Shown piece by piece: positions 13,501 through 24,075 of a stretch of 64,000 nucleotides of DNA. How positions within the stretch are numbered: position 1 is the first letter of the stretch; the number at the start of each line of letters is the position of its first letter. Below the pieces are notes generated by a model, which saw nothing but the letters and a program-made list of their open reading frames with translations, made no database searches and was not told where the DNA came from. Source of the DNA: Scatophagus argus (taxonomy: Eukaryota; Chordata; Actinopteri; Scatophagidae); assembly GCF_020382885.2 (NCBI RefSeq), contig NC_058501.1, positions 17,356,001 to 17,420,000 on the forward strand, written 5' to 3'. The position numbers were made by a program, and so were the translations under genes.

Positions 13501-15060
13501 AAATCCCCGCGCTCCTCTCATTTGCGAGATTGATACTGATCGGCTCGTATATTATCACAGAACATTAAGTAATCGGAAAAGAAAAAAAAAATTTATTTTA
13601 TGAAAAGAATTAGTGAAAACTGTTGACCTCGTCCATCCGCACTGGCTGTTTGGCGGGTCTGTCGTTCACAAACCTGTGCCGTGATGTGACCTTTCTTTAA
13701 ATCCCAGTCAAATTCTAATTTCCACCAAAAATTCAAACACGGTGGGCTGATTAGAAGGAACTATGTCTAAAATTATGCACATAAAGTTTGGTGCAGCCAA
13801 AAACATCATCTTGGATTGTTTCACTCAATGCCAATGTGATAGATTTCATCAGTGGAGCGCTGATAGATTATACATTACAGGTTATCCAAAGAAAATATGA
13901 AGGAAAACTTGTGTCACTTATTCAAAGGGATAATTTTAGAAAAATCTGTGGCAATTTTTGTTACTGTGAAATTTCTTTTTACATACACAAGAGATGTCAG
14001 ACTCAACTATTTTGACGAGAAAGATCATGTTTCCTGATCAACAAAGTTAAAGACAAATTGCCCTGAAGACTCCACACAACGTAAAACGTCAATTTCCATC
14101 GTAAGGCATACTGATGCACGCGGCTCCCAGTGTTCGCACAACCGCATATGAAGATATCTGAAGACTTTATTGCTGTTACGTGATTGAGTAAAGACAATTT
14201 TCATGGTAAATTAAATCGAGAGTGATGGTAGGCCAGTATGTAAAAACGAACGCAGTTACTGAAACTGGAGTTTTACCAAGGAGAGCTTATAGAGGAGCGG
14301 ATGAAATGATGGTGGAACTTTTGAGATTTGAAGTCTATTTTATTCATGTAGTATTTATTCCAGCATGTGCATAGTGTATATTAAACTCAGATGATCACAT
14401 CTCTGTGTTTGACCATCAGAGCGAGACAGTTTCCACAAAGCACCTTCTGTTTTTCCTCAGGCGCTTCATTTGAGTGTTTCTTTTTAGGAAATTTGCATTT
14501 ATCAACCGCTATGGTGAAGACTGGACTGGCAGCTCATGGCTCGAATTCTGATCCACTAATTATGTATCTAAATCAGTACAATTAAATGACCAGGGCAGAA
14601 CGAACTGAGCAATTCTAATAAGAAATTAGGCTGTAAGCCCCTCGTGTGTCATTTAGAACGTGTTAAAGATAGATAGTGAATCCAGAGAGACCTTTCAAAA
14701 TTTTGGGACTTCTGTTATAAACTCAGATAACAGTTTTAGTCAATTAAGATTAGGTGTTCATTTGTTTGTATATTGGACAGATTAAAAAGTTTAAAAAAAA
14801 GAAAGAAACTTATGAATATATTAGGATTTGTCGATTAAAATTTCTGGCATTATATCACCCAAACGAGAGGTTTTGTCTCAATCTAAACTTATAATGCAGC
14901 ATGTTTTTGTCCTTAACAAACCATTAGGTAATTAGTCCCAACAGAATAAAAACAAAAAAACACAGAGGGCTGAGATCTTGCCCTCTTCCTCTGAAACAAC
15001 CAATCAAAGGTCATTATTCTGATTTTGGGTTTGATCAACAACTGTGTGCTTTGTTTTCAG

Positions 15061-15186
15061 ACCAATCGTTGGCGAGGGAGGTGCAACGGCACTTAAAAAG
15101 AAGGCTTGTTTGATAAATATTCAACATTTCCACCCGACACCAGATCACTGAACACAGAGGGACACTCAGCACTCATCAGCAACTTA
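15061..15186 (+). promoter_or_regulatory. cd4-1: Probable promoter and untranslated first exon of CD4-1
   Basis: The CD4-1 initiator exon begins with an acceptor 13 bases before its ATG, so an upstream non-coding exon is required. The best candidate ends at 15186 with a consensus donor (CTTA|GTAAGTATG). Upstream are two CCAAT boxes (near 14999 and 15062) and a TATA-like ACTTAAAAAG at 15091-15100, about 25-35 bases before a plausible start in the stretch rich in ACAC and CACTCAGC. The resulting first intron is about 4.3 kb. Mammalian CD4 also has a long first intron, with a silencer. This exon is inferred. Confidence 0.5.
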
Positions 15187-16120
15187 GTAAGTATGCTGTG
15201 ATTTGGTTTTAATCTTAGCTGAATATACACAAAATCTAAAAATATTTACTGCTGTATACACCAAATATTAGCGTTTTTCTTTTTTTTTTTTTTCACAATA
15301 TCATAACTGATAGTGATGTTCGGTCATAAACCTGTCAGACCTCTGCAGGCCCAGTGGGGCTGAAATGTCAGATTGAATTTTGTGTATTCATCTGATTGGA
15401 ACCACAAGATGTATAAATCAAAAGCACATGCCGATCCTTTAAATAAAATGGAAAGAAAAACTAAGACATTAAACGTGAACATCGTTAACAACAAAGATCA
15501 TAAAAATTGATTTTTACAAAATTGTCAGTGTACCTCAAATCGTTTTGACGTTTTCGATCATATTTGTTGCGTTTATTCTTTTCGTGATTCATTCTTTATT
15601 GAAATCCATTAGTAGTTAAGCTCGAGGCAGGTGAGCGGTACAAAATGGACTGCAAAGACATATTAGAAATTATAAAGCTCAAGTTCATAATGTTTATGTT
15701 GGTGCATTTATTTTCCATGGACCTTTAAATACAACATGATAATTTAAGCAAAATATGTTGAGATGCCTTTAACGTTAATTTGTGGACCACGGATATATCA
15801 GGAACAAGAAACACACTGCAAAAACAATTTGAATTTATAATAATAACAACTCTAATTCGGGTTGTCTGGGAAGAATAAAAGTAGTCAAACAATTTTGTCT
15901 CTTGCCTAAACTGCATTTGTGTGTAATTCAATGGATAATAAATTATAATAATTTGTGAATAATAATAATTTTAAAAGCAATAAACAATAAAAATTCAGCC
16001 CAAAAGAATTTAGATACAAGAATTTAAATGCATTTCAGTCAATAAATTAGACTGGCACCTGGTCTGTGTTTTCCTTTTCTTCTTCTGCTCCCCTCACCTC
16101 TTTCACCTGTTGACTGTGTT

Positions 16121-16180
16121 TGACCCCCACCCTCACCCCCCTCACTCCCTCCCCCCTCACCCCCCTTACCCCCCCCCCCG
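16121..16180 (-). other. Possible G-quadruplex-forming tract in CD4-1 intron 1
   Basis: The plus strand carries repeated C runs (CCCCCACC, ACCCCCC, CCCCCCTCACCCCCC, then a run of twelve C). The minus strand therefore has at least five runs of four or more G separated by short loops, which is the pattern for a stable G-quadruplex. Confidence 0.6.
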
Positions 16181-19100
16181 TGTCTCTGCTGAAGCCCCAT
16201 CCTATCTATAGACACAATCGTCTTGGTTTCTGGCTTCTCGCTGCACAGGTGCGATGACTTTGTCTTGGTTTGTCATCAGTTTCATTCTGTCCACGTGATT
16301 TCCTTACAAACTCTGATCTCAGTCATAATATATAATACAAAATTATTGTCTATCAAATCTCACCTGGTGGGTTTGAAACATGTAGCATGATTAAAGTCCT
16401 TAATGTTTTATAGATACATTGGAAACATACATAAATCATATGCCTCGATACACATCACCTCACACTTTAATGTTTAATATTGCTGTCCCTGAGATAACCG
16501 ACGAGATACGTTGCAAACCAAGCACGTTTTGTTTTTTAATGGCTTTAAATTTCTTTCTCTGTATTTCAGGTGTTCCCGGCTTTATAACCTTAAGGCCCAT
16601 TATTAACATAAGAAGACCTTTCCACATACAAAACAAAAAAAAAAAACCCCAAAACATAATATGCCAAAATTTGATTTTCGTATATCTTCACCACACACAT
16701 TTGACTGTTGCAGGGTTGTCTCCCACAGCCCTTATTCTTTTCAAAAGGAGGATCCATTTTGCATCACTTCATCAGAGGGAACATTAGTCAGCTAACAATG
16801 GAAAAACACGTTACCTGATGGTGATGTCTCCTGACTGGCGCGGTGATATTCAAACCTAACTGGTCACTGAAATTATGCATTTTAGTTTGATGTTATTTAT
16901 TTACATAGATTCTTTATTACATTCAGACGTAAAAATAACAAGCCTTGTAAATTACCAAAAAAAAAAAAGTTTTTAATTTTAATCTAATCATTTAGCAGTA
17001 CCGCCACCTGCAAGGGCCACTAGATTGCGCTGAGCTCCACTTTCAGGCCGCAGGATAATAACTTTTAATAACATATGACTGCAGATAATATCATTTTAAA
17101 GCGGAATTTTATTCATGTGTTGGGATTAGTGTTGCTATAAGTACAAGTATGAGTACAATAAAAAAGGACTTTGTGACCTTAATAAATCTGAATTATTTTT
17201 CCTGATGCTTTTATGGAGAGGGCAATAACTCATTTTCACAGGACATCGCGTATCATTTGTGAACAGATTGTTGCCTTTAATGGTGAGATAAAAAGAGGCT
17301 TAGTGAGATTAGTTGGCATGCTGTGCATTTTTCTGACACCTGACCCATGAGAAATGAGGAATGATATGTGACAAAGGTCCTCAGTGGGATGCAGAAAGAG
17401 GACATTGCGTTCATTGGAGGCACCTTAACCCTTAGACCACCGCAATGTTTAAATATCAATATTTTTACACTTCAAAAATATTTGTCAGAACCTAGCAAAA
17501 GTCTAAATGGATATGCCTTTTTGCAAAGTGTTATAATAGATTAAAAGGAAAAATACACCAATGGACATTAAGTCGTCCAACAATTGCTCTAGATATCTTG
17601 TGAATGTAACACATGTTGGACTCAAAAATCATTGTTCTTTTACTAATTCTTGTAATTTTAGCTGTGGTGAAATACTCTAAAAAAACTAGAAGCCAGCGCT
17701 TACTGTGTCTGGTTTATACAATATAATGCCTTTAGGCACAGCCCCTAATAAACATTAATAAGCAGGGTTCTGTATTGACTCTGACATGTGTGTCATAATA
17801 TTAAATAAAGTCTCGACAAATAATCCTCCGGTCTTCGTCTCTCGTGCTTGCTTTTGGTCTTAAACGCGACTCAAAGTTAAAAGTCCTAACAGCTTTGTTT
17901 TAATCAGGAGAAATTGTCCAACATGTCTGGCTACTTTTACAGCCCTACAGGCAAATTTGAAAAAGTATTTGATTATTTATAATTGATTTGATCATAGGGG
18001 TTTGATTCAAAAACACATGACACATAACGAATGTCTTTCTTTTGAAGGGTTGACTCAATAATGAAGAAAACAACAACACAAGTCTTTCAAAAGATGCTTT
18101 GTGCTCACTCATGAAACACTGTATACACTGTAGAGAAACAAAGTGGAGGGAGAGAGAGAGGGAGACAGAGAGATAAGGGAGAGAGAACAGAGTAACATCT
18201 ACCTTAAACCGCAGTCTAAGTGTACTGCTGGGGCTGTGGTCTCTTTTTTTTTCTCTTTATAAGCGTGGAGAGATCCGTCTTTCGTGGAACAGGGGAGGAA
18301 GAGAGGGGGTGTGAGAGTCAGAGGGGGAGGACTGGGATAACAATCTGCACCTTAACTAAATCAAGGCCCACCACAACGCAGCGTACGCTCTGAGTCTCTT
18401 CCCTCCAACATTTGTCTGTTTCTTCTCATGCAAACCCCACCACAGGCCGCCTACTCTTAACTCTCTCAGCTCTTTGTCTTTTATCTTCTCAAATCTCTCC
18501 AAATCTGAGACCACCACAAACCCCCTTTGCCTCCTGCTGTATGAGCTCTCTTTGCAGCAAACTTTGAAAAACATACAAAAGTACATGATAACTTTCAAAT
18601 ACTTTTCTCAGAATTCTTAATAACGTATTACATCAAGTGTTTAAAGCACTCTGATGCTTAATTTGACTTTTTCTGTTCATAAACACAATATATATGATAC
18701 TCCTGAAAACTCTGTTGCAAGCCAACAAGTCATCGAGGTGTTGGTGTGTACAGTAATTTTAGACCCTGTTAGTACCAAACAGCATTTCAGCAGACTAATG
18801 TGTGTTTTCAGTCTCCCTCATGCTTTGTTGAAGAGTTTGACAAAATATTAGATTCTTAAATAAAAACAGAAAGAAATCAGCTGAATCAACACCTTTCTGA
18901 CTCAACGACAAAAGACACCAAATATTAAGCTTAGTTCAGCTTAATTCATTAATTTATTGCAGGGTTTTTGAATGGGATTGCAAAAGACTGCGTAGGTGCC
19001 CTAAATAAAATATATATAAACTATAAAATACAAAGTATAGTATATACATTTAAGACTGTGATGCTGAGATCTCTTCTTATTGAAACAACCTTGATTAATC

Positions 19101-19204
19101 TATTATGAATAATTACTTAAATATTTATCATTCATCTGCAAAATTTAAGAAAATGCAGGATATAAACAGTTAAGAAGCTTGCAATAGATCAATCAATTTA
19201 AATA

Positions 19205-19335
19205 GGACTTCCAAAAGGTTCACAGCACAGAAACCACCCTGGTAAAAGTCTTTAATGACCTCCGAAAAAAGGTGCTGGTGGTGTTCCACAGGGCTCGGGA
19301 TATTTGACCCACTATACGCACTCCATGGCCAAATT
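19205..19335 (+). mobile_element. Non-LTR retrotransposon (LINE) reverse-transcriptase fragment
   Basis: Reading from about 19228 gives TETTLVKVFNDLR, and in another frame about 50 bases on gives GVPQGS, two hallmarks of the reverse transcriptase of Rex/L2-type LINEs that normally lie much farther apart. The fragment is internally deleted and frameshifted, so it is a dead relic within CD4-1 intron 1. Confidence 0.55.
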
Positions 19336-19483
19336 ATACAACAACACAATGTGAAATGTTTCTGATGTGTAAAACTTTTTTATAAAATCTTCTTCTTATT
19401 ATTAAAATTATTATTATGCAGAATTCATGTAAATGTTTATGTGTCGTTTTCTAAAATAACTGTTTTGCAGACGTGTGGCTGAG

Positions 19484-22400
19484 ATGAAGAACTTAATTCA
19501 GTCTGTCCTCATTCTCATTGCTGTGCTCGAGCCAACAACAGGTAAGATGCACTAATTGTGGATGATTTGCGTATTCTGACTAGGAGACGGAACAGTTTCT
19601 TTTGTGAACATAACATATAACATCCTTCTCACTCTATAAGGGACAAAACAGGTGAAATATGCTGAAGTGGGAAAATCAACTATCCTGAACCCTCCAGACG
19701 GGATTTCTTCAAGGTCATATATGTACTGGTATTTTGGTGATATTGAAATTGCCTGGCGCAATACCTTGGGCGGGCACGGGTTGAATGAAGGTAAACATTG
19801 CATTGAGCTCTCACAAACATAACAACATGTTTTTACCATCAACAAATGAAACATGTCCAAATTATAAATTGTCTAAAATATAAGTAGCAAAGAATGGTAC
19901 TTTTAGCGGTAACAACCATTTACCTTACAGATGGAAAGGAAACGGAAAAATGGAAAAATATATTGTCCTGGTCTGGAGACTCACTGATTATCCAAAACAT
20001 CAGACAAGAACACTTTGGGATCTTTGCCTGTAAAGTGTTGGAGAGAAATGTTCGGAAAACAATCATGACTTATGAGCTACTTGAATTCAATGGTAAGAGC
20101 ACAAGTAAGGTGAAATGGTCATTTCAGTCATGTCACATTCACCATGGTATGTTTTTATCGAAAAGATATTATATTATGTTTATAAGAGATATTATACCTT
20201 TCAAAAGAGTTTATTGTGTAGTTGTTGTGCAAGTTTTTAAACAATGTGTTGACTTTTCAAAACCCAAAAGGAAAAAACAAGGCTGTTTTCTTACTAATAG
20301 GATGCCACTATGGGAGGTTTTTCACTAACTGTAGTAGCATTTTTATTTGTTATACTATGTTTACTTTATGAAAATGTACAGCCAAATAGTGACAATTTAT
20401 CACAATTTATGATTTATCGCAAACATTATAAAAAAATCAAACCTGAGTAATTTTCCTTAGTTCCATTCTGTTCTCTTTACACTGCTCATTTTCTGCTTTA
20501 GTGTCTGTGAACCCACCGTCTCCCGTACTGGCTGGGGAATCTCTGTCCCTGGTCTGCAAAGGAGCGAATACTCAGGATGGCAAGCAGCCAGAGATACACT
20601 GGCTGAATCCACAGGAGGAAAAAGTGACCAGCAACAAAGGAGCCCTCACAGAGAAAGCCACAGGCCAACACCGTGGTCGGTGGACCTGTGTTTTGACAGT
20701 TGATGAACAAGAAAACAGAGCCACAATCTCTGTTGAAGTTGTGGGTGAGTTATCGTATGTGTACATGTACAAATTTGTTTTACGTAGCATAACCTCATCC
20801 TGAAGATAAGTTAATGATTATTTCTCTTTTCCTTCATATTTAGACCTCGCCCCAGCTCATCCTACTCAATATACATCCAAAAACAGACCTCTCCACATTC
20901 CCTGTTCCATTAATCCTCCCACCACCTGGGAACAAATCAAAGCTAAGGGCTTCGAGGAAGGAAACTGGCACTTCTACCCTGATTCAGGCTCGAGATCCAT
21001 TTCTGATATTCCAGAGATGCTCTTTTCCCTCCACAAGGATTCGCTGGTCTGGAAAGCAAAAGAAAGAGCCAGAGACTTGACTCCTGTAAACCCTGAAAAG
21101 GGAGATCTGTCTTTGACGAGAACTAAAGGGAAAGACGCCGACAGAGGAACCTATGTATGCAGCCTGAAATTTAGCAATGGTGTGACTCTGAGCAGGACTG
21201 TACATGTAGATGTGCTGCAAAGTAAGTCCAAATACAAGCCCAGCTCTGCTTTGCACTCATATCTGACATATGAAATTTTGTTTTGTTGTTCTTTAGTTAT
21301 TACAGTGTCTTCATTTATCTTTTCTGGTGTCCAGTTTCTTTCTTTTCTAATTGTCATTCATAACAAGTTGTCTTGTTATGTGTTTTTTCCATCATCCTGC
21401 TGCTGCTACTCTGTTGCACTGCACAAGCGTTTTCATCTCTCTGCTGCGGAGTTTATTTGGAAGTGTCCCTGGTGTGACATGTGTCTAATTCAGTGGCTAA
21501 TACACTCGTCTAGCTCTGCTTGTTTTAATAGAGTATAACGAGCTTTCCCTCTGCCAGAGCAGTGTGATAACACAATGAATTTTAATTGGACTCTGTGTTC
21601 TGAGGATTAATGTTGTAAAACTAAGATTTCTTCTTTTTTTTTTCAATCTGAACTATTATTTAACCAAGAACATTGAAAAGAAACAACTCCACCAATCTGA
21701 TAGATTAATTTAAGACAGGGACGTATCTGGCATTTCCAGCAACCCACCATACACACACATATACACGCTCACAGTTTTACTAAATCTCACGGGAGTTTCT
21801 CTGCAATATTTGTGGTTCTCTCCAAATTTGCCCCGCTGGAATAACCACCAAGACAACACTTTTACTGTGTATTTAAAAGATTTTCTGTGAATGCTTGTGA
21901 GCTCACTTATGGCAACTCAAGATTGGTTTGTTTAATGGTGGTCAAGCCAGCCAGATGAAATGAAGTTAAACCCCACTGAGAACCACTTCCACAATTTTAT
22001 ACTGGCTGCTGATAGGATGTACGGTAACAAACAGTAGTGTTCACTTACCTGAAGTGTTAATTTGTAGTTTAAAATGAATTTTATGATACCTAACAAGCTT
22101 AGGCCATCTACTCAGCTAACATTTTGTTCATAATGGTTAAACAATCATCCAGTGGGATCCCACATCACAAAATTAAATCCAACAGTTTGTCCTGATATCT
22201 GGATTGTTCCTCGGTAACTTTATTCCGGGCTGCAACTTATCATTGTTTTCATTGTTGGTTAACAGGCCAGTTATTTTCTCAACTGATTGATAGAAATTGT
22301 TTCATCCGTAAGATGTTGAATGACAGTGAGGAATTTCTGTCAATCAGCAAAGATATTCATTTTGTTATAATATGAGTCTGAGGAGACTAGAAAATATTCC

Positions 22401-23448
22401 CATTTGATTGAATTTTTTTCTTTTAAGAATGTTTTGAATTATTGATAAACATCAAAAATACTTGCAGATTAATTTTACAGTACAACATTTCCCCCAGGTT
22501 GTCAAAAATGTCAGAATTTCTCGTGCATTTCATGTTCATTGTGATTAAAATTTTTGGATGTCTTTGTTCTTTCGTCCTGCCCTTCTCCCATTCTCTCTCC
22601 AGTCACATCCTCCCCAGGAACAGAGTTAATTTCTGGCCAGCAGGTCAACCTGAGCTGCAGCCTCGGCCATCCGCTGCCCTCTGGCCTGCAACTGAAATTG
22701 ATTCCTCCTAAACAATCGTCTCAGACATCTGACTCCCCCCATCTCACCATCCGGGAAGTGGGTGTAAGAGACAACGGAAACTGGAAGTGTGAGCTGTGGC
22801 AGAACAAAACACAGCTAACATGGGCTATGACAAGTCTTAAGATCGGTGAGTGCAGGAAGTGAGAAGGAGGCAGGAAGTATGACTTGGGCATGACCTTGCG
22901 GCGACAGTCTTCTTTACGACAGAAACCTGGTTTTAAATGATGTGTTTACTGTACTGTATTCTGTTTGATGACTGTCTGTTTCTTTTGTGTACAGAAACCA
23001 AGATGAGTGTGTGGATGCTGGTGATTATATGCAGTGTCGCTGTCATTGTCCCTCTCCTCATCCTCGTTTTCATCCTCTGTCGATTCAGACAAGTAAAGTT
23101 AAACTATTGTTATTCCTTTGTTTCAGATCACATTGTGTGGTTAGTTTGGCGCTAACAGTTATCGCTCTTTCTCTCTCGCTCTCTCTGTGGCTGACATTAG
23201 CGGAAGGTGAGACACGTCAGACATCGACTCTGCCAGTGCAAAAAGTATGTAACAACCATTTCCTGGACTGATGAGATGCTTCCAAACACTCTCACACTCA
23301 TCTGTATACAAGCATTTTATGAGAATAAAAACTTTAATAAAATAAACATACTCATGTTGCTTTTTGGAGCTCTGTTTCTCTTTTCACATCTCTCATACCT
23401 GTGACTTTCTGTTTCAGTCCCAAGCCCAAAGGATTCTACAGAACGTAA
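19484..23448 (+). CDS. cd4-1: CD4 T-cell co-receptor with four Ig domains (CD4-1 type)
   Basis: Helper-T-cell co-receptor for MHC class II. Coding exons: 19484-19541, 19641-19790, 19931-20092, 20502-20744, 20844-21221, 22603-22845, 22995-23092, 23201-23244 and 23418-23448; phases join without error to 468 residues. Signal peptide 1-19. Domain 1 is split over two exons, as in CD4-2, and has only Cys103 (GIFACKV); the B-strand position reads STILN, so the usual disulfide is absent. Domain 2 is one exon with Cys142 and Cys186; domain 3 has Cys225 and YVC at 310; domain 4 has Cys349 and Cys393. Transmembrane segment about 417-440, then RFRQRKVRHVRHRLCQCKNP with the Lck-binding CxC at 455-457. The end, NPKPKGFYRT, matches my recollection of teleost CD4-1 tails. 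Four Ig domains and a CxC tail make the assignment firm. Confidence 0.93.
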
Positions 23449-23581
23449 TGTCTCCAAGAAAGACACTTTCAAGAAGACATCACAAAATATTTTATTTATG
23501 TCCAGATAAGATTGATTTTTCTGTTCTAACTACAGCGTGTGAACTTCTGATAGGTGTGTTAGGTGAGGCTCTGAAAGTTAA

Positions 23582-23587
23582 AATAAA
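23582..23587 (+). terminator. cd4-1: Poly(A) signal of CD4-1
   Basis: AATAAA lies about 135 bases after the stop codon, followed by a T-rich stretch (GTTTTTTTGT area), consistent with a short 3' UTR. Confidence 0.6.
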
Positions 23588-23981
23588 GTTCAGTAACTCT
23601 TGAAATGTCAGATTTTGTTATCACAGAAATGTATTTCACAGTTGTACATATCAGCCAGTTTTTTTGTTTTAATGATTTACAATTTGTAAAATGTGATCAA
23701 TTCCTTTCATAGAATTGCTCTATGAATTTGGTGTTTCATTTAGTTGTCAGTTTGTTGTTTGTGATCATTACTGTTAATAATTGTTTATATTACACTCTTA
23801 CTCATTCACAGTTTTCATATTTGTATTTTTGTCTTGCTATGCTATGAATTTTTTCGATATGATTCTGCATTGATAGGCTTGGCTACTTGGCTTTATACCT
23901 ATTTAGAAATATATTATTTTTAAAATGAGCACATGTCAATACAAAATATGCAAATTAAGATACTTAAATCATGAGTTGAAT

Positions 23982-23987
23982 TTTATT
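23982..23987 (-). terminator. Poly(A) signal of the secreted lectin
   Basis: AATAAA on the minus strand (TTTATT on plus), about 90 bases past the stop codon. CD4-1 and the lectin are convergent, with only about 400 bases between their poly(A) signals. Confidence 0.55.
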
Positions 23988-24075
23988 TGCACATTCACAA
24001 GTGAAGTTTTTTCAATAAAGAATCAGTAGCTTTCATAACTAACTGAGTGGTGGTCCTGTAGTGGTGTGCTGGGGC

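Larger units (their letters stand above)
5050..14990. other. Gene-free interval between the two CD4 genes
   Basis: About 10 kb of AT-rich sequence holds only short open frames that are not bounded by convincing splice sites and match no family I know. It contains microsatellites, an (AAT)n run near 9642-9661 and a Tc1/mariner-like relic (8979-10595). I saw no RNA gene. Enhancers for the flanking T-cell genes could lie here but nothing in the bases singles one out. Confidence 0.6.

Noticed and set aside
16419-16787. 122-residue open frame on the plus strand
   Set aside because: Lies in AT-rich DNA of CD4-1 intron 1, with poly-Lys from an A run and no domain; likely chance.
18356-18598. Minus-strand frame of 80 residues near a purine-rich tract with a TATA-like CTTTATAAGC at 18256
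   Set aside because: No recognisable motif and no coding company; an alternative promoter cannot be argued from one weak box.
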